A stretch of DNA of 13,289 bases from an uncultured Alphaproteobacteria bacterium (lineage in GTDB: Bacteria; Pseudomonadota; Alphaproteobacteria; CAAHEQ01; UBA3637). This document shows, piece after piece, positions 6,660 to 12,547 of the stretch. Both the position numbers and the translations under genes were made by a program. The notes beneath the pieces are model-generated. The model was not told where the DNA came from. It did not search any database and saw only the letters and a list, made by a program, of their open reading frames with translations. Where the stretch lies: assembly GCA_944391545.1 (NCBI GenBank), contig CALXTZ010000032.1:1-13289 (forward strand). The letters run 5' to 3'. The first letter of the stretch is position 1, and each line of letters starts with the position of its first letter.

Positions 6660-6908
6660 ATGGCTGATGAAGTAGGCGGAATTGATTCCACGCGGTTAAC
6701 GTCTTATTTTGACCGGATTGAACGGTTGGAAGAAGAAGTGAAAGGCATTCGTGCCGATATTCGTGAAATTTTTGCGGAAGCCAAAGGCAACGGGTTTGAT
6801 CCGAAAGTGATGCGCCAAGTATTACGCCTGCGCAAGATGAATCCGGCCGATCGGGCGGAGGCCGAATTTTTAATGGAAGCGTATAAACAGGCGCTCGGCA
6901 TGGAATAA
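6660..6908 (+). CDS. gapR: Nucleoid-associated protein GapR (DUF2312)
   Basis: This 82-residue protein matches GapR closely. It has an alpha-helical coiled coil (RLTSYFDRIERLEEEVKGI, residues 12-30), the conserved IREIFAEAKGNGFDPKVMRQ block, and a RLRKMNPADRAEAEFLMEAY C-terminal part. In Caulobacter, GapR binds AT-rich, overtwisted DNA ahead of polymerases as a clamp and assists topoisomerases during replication and chromosome segregation. The length is the usual one for the family. GGAG sits just before the ATG, and the gene starts 11 bp after trcR, with a strong terminator behind it, so trcR and gapR form a compact two-gene unit of chromosome and cell-cycle functions. Confidence 0.97.
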   Translation: MADEVGGIDSTRLTSYFDRIERLEEEVKGIRADIREIFAEAKGNGFDPKVMRQVLRLRKMNPADRAEAEFLMEAYKQALGME

Positions 6909-6935
6909 TCCGCATAAAATAAACATTTTGTTTTG

Positions 6936-6962
6936 AAAAGCCCCCGTTGCGGGGCTTTTTTT
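6936..6962 (+). terminator. Rho-independent terminator after gapR
   Basis: AAAAGCCCC (6936-6944) pairs perfectly with GGGGCTTTT (6951-6959) around the loop CGTTGC, followed by further T residues. It lies 28 bp after the gapR stop. Because of the flanking A and T runs it may also act for the opposing hydrolase gene that ends at 7037. Confidence 0.92.
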
Positions 6963-7036
6963 AAAGTACCGGGAGGCACGGTGTCGGTTGAACTGTGAAT
7001 ATTCCGGGCATTCGGGAGGTAACAAAGCCGGTTGAA

Positions 7037-8014
7037 TTACGGAATTCGAGATTGAAAGCGTTGAATTAAATCGGCCGGAATGGCTTTTAACGCTGTTTCG
7101 CGCCGGGAAAAGGAAACATCCGGGCCGAAAAACGGCATCACGATGTCGGCGCCGGCCGTTAGGGCTTTTGTTATTTTTTCGGTGTCTGATGCCTCTCCCA
7201 ATCCTTTCATGTTGAGCGCATCGGGAATAATCCATCCGTTAAAGTTCAATTCGTTTCGGATGAATCGGTAAAAAACGGGAGAAAAGGTGCTGACGGTTTC
7301 GGCATCAATGGCTTGATAAAAAATGTGCCCGGTCATCAGACAAGAATCCGTATTTTGGTAAAACGGGTAAAAATCATGTGCCTTTAATTCAGCCAGCGGC
7401 GTTGAAATGCGGGCTTTGTTTTCATGTGGATCATAAACAGACCGCCCGATGCCCGGTGCGTGTTTCGGGCAAGTTTGAATGCCGGCTTGATGCATGCCTT
7501 TTGTAAAAGCACCGGCCAGTAAGCTGACCGTCTTCGGCGTATCAGCATAGGTGCGGGTGTTCAAAAAGTCTGATTTTGAAACCCCGACATCCATAACGGG
7601 CGCAAATACAAAATCAATTCCGTTTTCTTTTAATCGGCGCCCCATTTCGTAAGCCGTTTTTTGAACCTGTGCGGCGGCTTCTTTCGGATCGTCGGCTGCT
7701 AACCGACCAAAGGCACGGGCAGACGGAAACGGGTCTTTTAACCGATTGACGGAACCGCCTTCCTGATCGATGAAAAAATACACTTTTCTTTTAAGCCGTC
7801 GTTCAATGTCTTTTTTCAGTTCAATCGGCGGAACGGCCGCATTCATTTCTTTGGCAAACAACAAAAAACCGAACGGATTAACCCGTTCTATGTATTGCAG
7901 CTCGGCTTGCGTCGGCGGCGCCGTTCGAAAGACCAAAATAACGGGCAAAACCGGCTTTGCGTGAACCGCACAACAAAAGCACAGGATGAAAGCCAGAACG
8001 GCTTTGGCAAACAC
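7037..8014 (-). CDS. Exported glycoside hydrolase family 3 protein, NagZ-like
   Basis: The 325-residue product belongs to glycoside hydrolase family 3, close to beta-N-acetylhexosaminidase NagZ, which removes GlcNAc from muropeptides. Visible motifs are FIDQEGGSVNRL (about 81-92), FVFAPVMDVG (135-144), the KHxPG segment at 184, the Asp195/His197 pair that serves as acid/base dyad, and IIPDALNM with the probable nucleophile Asp265. I start it at the GTG at 8014: GAAGGA lies upstream at good spacing, the gene then begins 4 bp after the gpsA stop, and the product opens with a Sec signal peptide (FAKAVLAFILCFCCAVHA). A longer frame would bury the gpsA end. Two oddities: proteobacterial NagZ is normally cytoplasmic, and the loop usually written KHFPGHG reads KHAPGIG here. 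The substrate is therefore less sure than the fold; it may act on peptidoglycan or other GlcNAc glycans in the periplasm. Confidence 0.85.
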   Translation of the reverse strand: MFAKAVLAFILCFCCAVHAKPVLPVILVFRTAPPTQAELQYIERVNPFGFLLFAKEMNAAVPPIELKKDIERRLKRKVYFFIDQEGGSVNRLKDPFPSARAFGRLAADDPKEAAAQVQKTAYEMGRRLKENGIDFVFAPVMDVGVSKSDFLNTRTYADTPKTVSLLAGAFTKGMHQAGIQTCPKHAPGIGRSVYDPHENKARISTPLAELKAHDFYPFYQNTDSCLMTGHIFYQAIDAETVSTFSPVFYRFIRNELNFNGWIIPDALNMKGLGEASDTEKITKALTAGADIVMPFFGPDVSFSRRETALKAIPADLIQRFQSRIP

Positions 8015-8018
8015 GAGA

Positions 8019-9017
8019 CTAAAATCCTTCGTCTTTGAACGGGCGATTGAGCAAGTCGTCCATGGCTGCTTGTAAAGACATGCCTTCAAACAAAACGGCG
8101 TTGACGGTTTCGCAAATCGGCATATCGATGCCGACTTCTTTGGCACGTTTCAAGACAGCCGGAGCGGTGTAAATACCTTCAACCGTTTTTGTGTTGCTTT
8201 GCAACAGGTCTTTGGCCGATCCTTTTTGGCCGACTTCGAATCCGAACGCAAAGTTGCGCGATTGCGTGCAGTTGGCCGTTAAAACCAAATCGCCCAATCC
8301 GCACATGCCCATCATGGTTCGCGCGTGCCCGCCCAGCGCTTTGGACAAGCGAATCATTTCGTTTAATCCGCGTGTAATTAACGCCGCCCGCGCATTGTCG
8401 CCTAATCCGGCGCCTTCAACACATCCCGAAGCAATGGCCAGAACGTTTTTGACGCTGCCGCCGATTTGCGGAGAAATGATGTCGTCGGAAGAATAAGGCC
8501 GGAAATGTTGCGTCCCGAGCAGGTCAACCAATTCTTGGGCTTTGCTCATTTCCTTGCAGGCGATCGTAACGGCCGTCGGTTTGTTCAAAGCCACTTCATA
8601 AGCGAATCCGGGACCGGACAACACGGCGTATTGCGTGCCGGGCATGACTTGTTCCACGATTTCGCCCAACAAATTGCCGGTGCCGGTTTCAATACCTTTT
8701 GCGCACAAGACGATGCATGTGGACGGCCGGACAAAGGGGCGCATTTTTTCCAAAACGGCGCGTGTGTGTTGAGCCGGAACAACCAATAAAATAATGTCGG
8801 CAAAACCCATGACGCCTTCAATATGGCTGATGGCTTGAACCGATGAAGGCAGCGGAACAGACGGCAAATACAGCCGGTTAACGTGTTGGCCGTTGACGGA
8901 TTGGACAACTTCTTCCTCACGCGCCCAGCAAAGAACTTCATGCCCGGCACGTGCTGCGACCAAAGATAAAGCCGTTCCCCAGATACCCATGCCGATGATG
9001 CCGATTTTTTGTGCCAT
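8019..9017 (-). CDS. gpsA: Glycerol-3-phosphate dehydrogenase [NAD(P)+]
   Basis: GpsA reduces dihydroxyacetone phosphate to sn-glycerol 3-phosphate, the backbone for phospholipid synthesis, in the cytoplasm. The 332-residue protein has the N-terminal dinucleotide-binding loop GIIGMGIWGTAL (6-17), the CAKGIE segment near 105, LSGPGFAYEV (133-142), the catalytic Lys190 in GGSVKNVLAIASG, and the substrate-binding DNARAALITRGLNEM stretch (207-221) with GLGDLVLT further on. Length is normal for the family. The ATG at 9017 is chosen over one six codons earlier because AAGGAG precedes it and MAQKIGIIG is the usual beginning. The exported GH3 gene follows 4 bp after its stop, so the two are co-transcribed. 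Confidence 0.97.
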   Translation of the reverse strand: MAQKIGIIGMGIWGTALSLVAARAGHEVLCWAREEEVVQSVNGQHVNRLYLPSVPLPSSVQAISHIEGVMGFADIILLVVPAQHTRAVLEKMRPFVRPSTCIVLCAKGIETGTGNLLGEIVEQVMPGTQYAVLSGPGFAYEVALNKPTAVTIACKEMSKAQELVDLLGTQHFRPYSSDDIISPQIGGSVKNVLAIASGCVEGAGLGDNARAALITRGLNEMIRLSKALGGHARTMMGMCGLGDLVLTANCTQSRNFAFGFEVGQKGSAKDLLQSNTKTVEGIYTAPAVLKRAKEVGIDMPICETVNAVLFEGMSLQAAMDDLLNRPFKDEGF

Positions 9018-9100
9018 TTTAATCTCCTTTTTCATATGAATACGTTTCTTTTTAAAAGCCTAACCGTTTTTATGATAAAAATCAACAACAGATAAAAAAC

Positions 9101-9128
9101 TTGCCACTTCGCGCGATTGCTTTATAAT
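9101..9128 (+). promoter_or_regulatory. Promoter of the lgt operon
   Basis: TTGCCA (9101-9106) and a perfect TATAAT (9123-9128) are 16 bp apart, with the lgt ribosome binding site (AAAGGAAAG) shortly downstream. The implied leader is only about 20 nt. Confidence 0.75.
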
Positions 9129-9152
9129 ATAAACTCAACAAAAGGAAAGAAC

Positions 9153-9989
9153 ATGTATAACGGAATTGTTTTCCCGGATTTAGACCCGGTTGCTTTTCAA
9201 ATCGGCTTTTTTGCCGTTCGATGGTATTCTTTGGCCTATATTGTCGGGTTGTTGCTGGCGTGGTTTTTATTGCGATTGATGTCCAAAAAAACGCATTCGG
9301 CTTTTACGGTTTTAAAAATAGACGATTTTTTGGTGTGGGCAATTGCCGGAATTATTATTGGTGGTCGGCTCGGGTATGTTTTATTTTACCAATTGCCGTA
9401 TTATCTTGAATATCCGATGCACATTTTAGCGTTGTGGGAGGGCGGCATGTCTTTCCACGGCGGGCTGATCGGGATGATCATCGCGACGATTTTGTTTGCG
9501 AAGAAAAAAGACATCAACATGTTTATGGTTGCGGACATGTTGGCCGTTGTTGCACCGATCGGGTTGTTTTTGGGGCGACTGGCCAATTTTGTTAATGGAG
9601 AGCTGTACGGACGGGTGACACATGCCGTTCCATGGGCTGTTATTTTTCCGACGGGAGGCGACGAGGCACGCCATCCCAGCCAATTATACGAAGCTGGGGT
9701 TGAAGGTGTGCTGTTATTCATTATATTAAATATTGTGTGGTGGAAAATACCCAAATATCGGGAACGGTACGGATTGACGGCTGGTCTTTTCTTTATTTTA
9801 TACGGAATAGGTCGGTTTGCGCTGGAAGTCTTTCGAGAGCCGGACGCGCATTTGGGATTTTTGGCGGCGCACCTCACGATGGGACAATGGTTGTGCGTGC
9901 CGATGGTTGTGTTCGGCTTTTGGCTGGTGTATCGGTCTTCTCCGCGAACACGGTTTAAACGGGCTTTAGAAAAAAAGGATCACGTATGA
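9153..9989 (+). CDS. lgt: Prolipoprotein diacylglyceryl transferase
   Basis: Lgt is an inner-membrane enzyme that moves a diacylglyceryl group from phosphatidylglycerol to the lipobox Cys of prolipoproteins, the first step of lipoprotein maturation. The 278-residue protein is polytopic, with helices starting around residues 20, 60, 100, 125, 185 and 210 and a last one near 250. It holds FFAVRWYSLAY, GGRLGYVLFY, MSFHGGLIGM with His102, the family signature GRLANFVNGELYGR (141-154, key Arg142), and RHPSQLYEA (173-181). These correspond to the essential His103 and Arg143 of E. coli Lgt. AAAGGAAAG precedes the ATG at 9153. The stop overlaps the next start in an ATGA, so translation is probably coupled. 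A predicted substrate, the 38-residue lipoprotein at 11718-11834, is encoded 2 kb away. Confidence 0.97.
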   Translation: MYNGIVFPDLDPVAFQIGFFAVRWYSLAYIVGLLLAWFLLRLMSKKTHSAFTVLKIDDFLVWAIAGIIIGGRLGYVLFYQLPYYLEYPMHILALWEGGMSFHGGLIGMIIATILFAKKKDINMFMVADMLAVVAPIGLFLGRLANFVNGELYGRVTHAVPWAVIFPTGGDEARHPSQLYEAGVEGVLLFIILNIVWWKIPKYRERYGLTAGLFFILYGIGRFALEVFREPDAHLGFLAAHLTMGQWLCVPMVVFGFWLVYRSSPRTRFKRALEKKDHV

Positions 9990-10672
9990 AAAAGGACTTA
10001 ACCGTATGGAATAAAATCAAAAGGCCGGTAGAATATCGGTTGGTTGTGCCGTTAAAACGCAGCGTACAAGACCCCGTCATTTTAGCGCGTGGTGTGTTAG
10101 TCGGTATGATGTGGGCGATGACGCCGCTTGTCGGGATTCAAATGACGACGGTTTTAATCACATGGATGATTGCCAAAAAACTGAATTGGTCTTTTTCGTT
10201 GCCGATTGCGATTGCATTTACATGGGTGACAAACGTCTTTACGATGGTGCCGGTGTATTATGTGTTTTATGTAACAGGAAAGCTCATGATGGGCGATTGG
10301 CACAACATCACCGGATGGGAAAGCGTTAAAAACATCGTGGAAACAACTTTTTTCGGTGATTACACGATGTGGGAATCTATTGTTTTATTCAGTAAAATGT
10401 TATTAAAAGATTGGGGATTGGCGATGGCTTTGGGCTGTATTCCCTGGTCAATCGGGTCGGGATGGATCAGCTATCGCTGGAGTTTGAAATTTTTGCGTCT
10501 GTGGCAGGAAAAACGCTCTAAAGCCGCTGAAAAAAGACATTACTGGCGGTCGACTTTATCCAAAGTGATACACCCGAAACAAACGTTGCAGCAAGTGAAA
10601 CAAAATCATCAAAAGAAAAAACGGAAAAAGAAAAATGGAAAAAAGCGCTTTGTTAACTATTCCCGGCATTAA
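9986..10672 (+). CDS. DUF2062 membrane protein
   Basis: The 228-residue product carries a DUF2062 domain: a short N-terminal basic region, then residues about 27-100 with DPVILARGVLVGMMWAMTPL, MTTVLITWMIAKKLNWSF and AIAFTWVTNVFTMVPVYYVF, typical of this small membrane-protein family of unknown biochemical role. Another hydrophobic helix follows near 143-163. From about 170 the chain becomes strongly basic and ends with a run of Lys and Arg, presumably cytoplasmic. It overlaps lgt by 4 bp and the next gene by 38 bp, so all three are made from one message. The position is notable because, as I recall, many alphaproteobacteria have a SAM-dependent methyltransferase between lgt and pgeF. Function cannot be stated beyond membrane association. 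Confidence 0.85.
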   Translation: MKKDLTVWNKIKRPVEYRLVVPLKRSVQDPVILARGVLVGMMWAMTPLVGIQMTTVLITWMIAKKLNWSFSLPIAIAFTWVTNVFTMVPVYYVFYVTGKLMMGDWHNITGWESVKNIVETTFFGDYTMWESIVLFSKMLLKDWGLAMALGCIPWSIGSGWISYRWSLKFLRLWQEKRSKAAEKRHYWRSTLSKVIHPKQTLQQVKQNHQKKKRKKKNGKKRFVNYSRH

Positions 10673-11261
10673 GCATGGTTTTTATAATAAATGTGATTCC
10701 AAAGAGGATGAACGGCCGATTACGCTATCGCAAATTCATTCATTTTTAGTTGTGACGGTGACGCAAGCTGGACAAGCTTTGCCGCCGGCCGATGCGTTGG
10801 TAACTAATCAACCCGGATTGAATTTAACCTTGAAAACGGCAGACTGTGCACCGGTTTTATTCGCCGATCCGGAACATCATGTCATCGGTGCGGCGCATGC
10901 GGGATGGAAAGGTGCTTTTAAGGGCGTACTGGAACAAACGATTTTGGCGATGATTCGGTTGGGTGCATCAATTGAAAACATCCGGGCAGCGATTGGGCCG
11001 TGCATTCATGCGCCGAGCTATCCGATTACGGATGATATGAAAACCGTCTTTTCCGTCAATGCGCATCCGTATTTTAAACCTTACGGGTCTCAAGAACATT
11101 TTGATTTGCCGGGATATGTCAAGTATCGGTTACAGGAAATCGGTCTGCGCTTGATTGATCAAATTGATATTGATACGTATGTGGACGTGAATTACAACAG
11201 TTATCGGCGTGATCCGACGAATCCGGCGCGCCAATACAGTTCGATTTGTCTGGAAAATTAA
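10635..11261 (+). CDS. pgeF: Peptidoglycan editing factor PgeF (polyphenol oxidase/laccase-domain family)
   Basis: This 208-residue protein belongs to the YfiH/YlmD family, cytoplasmic enzymes that in E. coli limit misincorporation of L-Ser for L-Ala in peptidoglycan precursors; purine-nucleoside and laccase-like activities are also reported for members. The metal-binding triad is visible as His35 (SQIHS), Cys71 (KTADCAPVLF) and His88 (AAHAGWKG), with AAIGPCIHAPSYPI further on and the standard NSYRRDPTNPARQYSSI end. It is shorter than the usual 240-260 residues because the N-terminal segment before the first His is compact. The start at 10635 lies inside the DUF2062 gene (38-bp overlap) and has only a purine-rich A/G stretch instead of a clear ribosome binding site, which suggests coupled translation. 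Its stop overlaps the convergent gene by 3 bp. Confidence 0.92.
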   Translation: MEKSALLTIPGIKHGFYNKCDSKEDERPITLSQIHSFLVVTVTQAGQALPPADALVTNQPGLNLTLKTADCAPVLFADPEHHVIGAAHAGWKGAFKGVLEQTILAMIRLGASIENIRAAIGPCIHAPSYPITDDMKTVFSVNAHPYFKPYGSQEHFDLPGYVKYRLQEIGLRLIDQIDIDTYVDVNYNSYRRDPTNPARQYSSICLEN

Positions 11262-11629
11262 TCGCGGCCGCGAGCGGTAAGGTGAAAAAGCGGCGTTATT
11301 TGCCGTAAAACCGGATCTTTTTGCGGCAGGTAAGGTCGTCCTTTCAACCGCGCCATTATTTTTTGAACGACGATGTATTGATTTTTCCCGTCTGCCGTGT
11401 AAATAGACAACATTTTTTGTCGGCGCCCTTTGTTCAGCAAAGCCAGCCGTTTTTCATAATCCGCGCGGGTTTCTTTCCGAGCTGGCAAAAGAACGTTCCC
11501 CACGGCTTGTCCCAAATATTTGCTTAATCCCGAAAAAGCAATGCCGGCGGATTGAAGCGGCATAACCGTTCCTACCGCCGATAAACCGACGTAAACATAA
11601 CCTGCTGGACCTTTTTTAAAAGCGCTCAT
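11258..11629 (-). CDS. Small protein of unknown function
   Basis: I do not recognise this 123-residue protein. It begins MSAFKKGPAGYVYVGLSAVG; residues 10-50 are rich in Gly, Ala, Ser, Val and Leu and could form one membrane or amphipathic helix, and the remainder is strongly basic (KETRADYEKRLALLNKGRRQ and later MARLKGRPYLPQK). It has no Cys. Three signs support a real gene: GGAG positioned before ATG 11629, a good promoter upstream (11668-11696), and codon use like the neighbours. Its stop overlaps the stop of the convergent pgeF by 3 bp, leaving no space for a terminator between them. Confidence 0.6.
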   Translation of the reverse strand: MSAFKKGPAGYVYVGLSAVGTVMPLQSAGIAFSGLSKYLGQAVGNVLLPARKETRADYEKRLALLNKGRRQKMLSIYTADGKNQYIVVQKIMARLKGRPYLPQKDPVLRQITPLFHLTARGRD

Positions 11630-11667
11630 TGGCCGTCTCCTTCGGCAGATTAACACTTCTTCCTTTC

Positions 11668-11696
11668 AGTATAACACAAAAAAGAAAAGAAGTAAA
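11668..11696 (-). promoter_or_regulatory. Promoter of the small unknown gene
   Basis: Reading the minus strand, TTTACT (11691-11696) and TATACT (11668-11673) are separated by exactly 17 bp, about 40 bp before the start codon at 11629. The spacer is a pyrimidine-rich tract. Confidence 0.6.
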
Positions 11697-11717
11697 ATCA
11701 GCTCGAAAAAGAACGAC

Positions 11718-11834
11718 TTATCGGCACGTATGCGCAGCGTTCGGGCATGTTTGAGCTGCCGGGCAACTGTTGTGATGACAGGCACTTAACAAAACAGAAC
11801 TCAACATCATCAATGTGAAAATAAACATCCGCAT
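11718..11834 (-). CDS. Cys-rich micro-lipoprotein, 38 residues
   Basis: This tiny gene encodes MRMFIFTLMMLSSVLLSAC followed by a 19-residue tail. The first 18 residues are a lipoprotein signal peptide with a perfect lipobox, LSA-C, so Cys19 should be acylated after Lgt and signal peptidase II processing. The tail HHNSCPAAQTCPNAAHTCR contains Cys24, Cys30 and Cys37 in a near-repeat CP(N)AA(Q/H)TC, plus three His. That makes metal or disulfide chemistry possible. A strong AGGAGGAG ribosome binding site lies just upstream of ATG 11834 and is partly held in a hairpin (11844-11861). Asp is absent at position +2, so outer-membrane sorting would be the default. It is divergent from the exported flavodoxin gene 135 bp away. 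Such very short lipoproteins (entericidin size) usually escape annotation; the function is unknown. Confidence 0.72.
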   Translation of the reverse strand: MRMFIFTLMMLSSVLLSACHHNSCPAAQTCPNAAHTCR

Positions 11835-11843
11835 GGGTGTCTC

Positions 11844-11861
11844 CTCCTTTCATTAAAGGAG
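11844..11861 (-). promoter_or_regulatory. Hairpin covering the ribosome binding site of the micro-lipoprotein
   Basis: A perfect 7-bp inverted repeat with a 4-nt loop (CTCCTTT-CATT-AAAGGAG on the plus strand) lies in the leader of the minus-strand lipoprotein message. In that RNA the 3' arm AAAGGAG is part of the ribosome binding site, so folding would partly block translation. This could be a regulatory switch, but nothing beyond the pairing is shown. Confidence 0.45.
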
Positions 11862-11909
11862 ATAAGGTGTTTTTTGATAAAAACAAGAGATGTTTTTTAA
11901 AAAAAGTTC

Positions 11910-11940
11910 TTGACTTCAAGTTAACTCTAAACTTTATACT
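11910..11940 (+). promoter_or_regulatory. MerR/SoxR-type promoter of the exported flavodoxin
   Basis: TTGACT (11910-11915) and TATACT (11935-11940) are separated by 19 bp, too long for a normal promoter but typical of those activated by MerR-family proteins that untwist the spacer. The spacer contains TTCAAGTTAACTCTAA with the palindrome AGTTAACT (11919-11926). The left half equals the core of the SoxR box (CCTCAAGTTAACTTGAGG); the right half is degenerate. No MerR or SoxR gene is in the window. Confidence 0.55.
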
Positions 11941-11968
11941 GAAAATTGTCATAACAAAAGGAGGTCGT

Positions 11969-12547
11969 ATGTTTAAAACAATCTTAAAAAGCGTCGCGAT
12001 TTTGGCTGCTGTTCTGTTGATGGGACAAGCGGCTTTTGCGCAAGCGGAAAAGGAGCAGAGCATGGCAGGAAAAAAGATTTTGGTTGCTTATTATTCCTAC
12101 AGCGGGAATACGCAGGAAGTTGCCGAAGCCATTCATGAAGCGGTCGGTGGCGATTTGTTTGAAATTAAAACAACGGGGTCTTATCCGGAATCGTATCGTC
12201 CGATGACGGAACAGGCCAAAAAAGAAATTGAAGCCGGTTATCGGCCGGAATTGACGACGCGTGTCGAGAATATGGCTCAATACGATGTCGTGTTTTTAGG
12301 CTCTCCGAATTGGTGGGGAACCATTACGCCGCAGGTCAGCAGCTTTTTGGAAGCGTATGATTTGTCCGGCAAGACGGTCATCCCGTTCATTACGCACGGC
12401 GGTGGCGGTGTTCAAAGAACAATTACCGATATGACTCGGCAATGCACCGGATGTCAGGTTATGTCCGACGGTTGGACGGGTTACGGCAGCCAAACGGCCG
12501 GTTTAACGGATTGGTTAAAGGAAATCGGGTTTGAAAAAGCCGACTAG
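11969..12547 (+). CDS. Exported flavodoxin
   Basis: The 192-residue product opens with a Sec signal peptide (MFKTILKSVAILAAVLLMGQ, then AAFAQ, cleavage near residue 25) and continues as a flavodoxin fold. The FMN phosphate-binding loop is YYSYSGNT (41-48), after strand KKILVA. The segments VVFLGSPNWWGT (107-118) and FITHGGGG (140-147) form the other isoalloxazine-contact loops seen in the Flavodoxin_4-like family. Cys159 and Cys162 form a CTGC pair late in the protein. Flavodoxins carry one or two electrons; exported versions are presumed periplasmic carriers. AGGAGG lies 4 bp before ATG 11969. An internal ATG at 12062 (Met32) has its own AAGGAG and would give a cytoplasmic form. The downstream polyferredoxin gene overlaps its last 17 bp. 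There is no Tat motif, so FMN would have to be acquired outside or through flavin export. Confidence 0.88.
   Translation: MFKTILKSVAILAAVLLMGQAAFAQAEKEQSMAGKKILVAYYSYSGNTQEVAEAIHEAVGGDLFEIKTTGSYPESYRPMTEQAKKEIEAGYRPELTTRVENMAQYDVVFLGSPNWWGTITPQVSSFLEAYDLSGKTVIPFITHGGGGVQRTITDMTRQCTGCQVMSDGWTGYGSQTAGLTDWLKEIGFEKAD

Noticed and set aside
11262..11273. Palindrome TCGCGGCCGCGA at the convergent gene ends as a terminator
   Set aside because: It has no loop space and no T tract on either side, and encodes the last residues of the minus-strand gene. It is likely coding sequence only.
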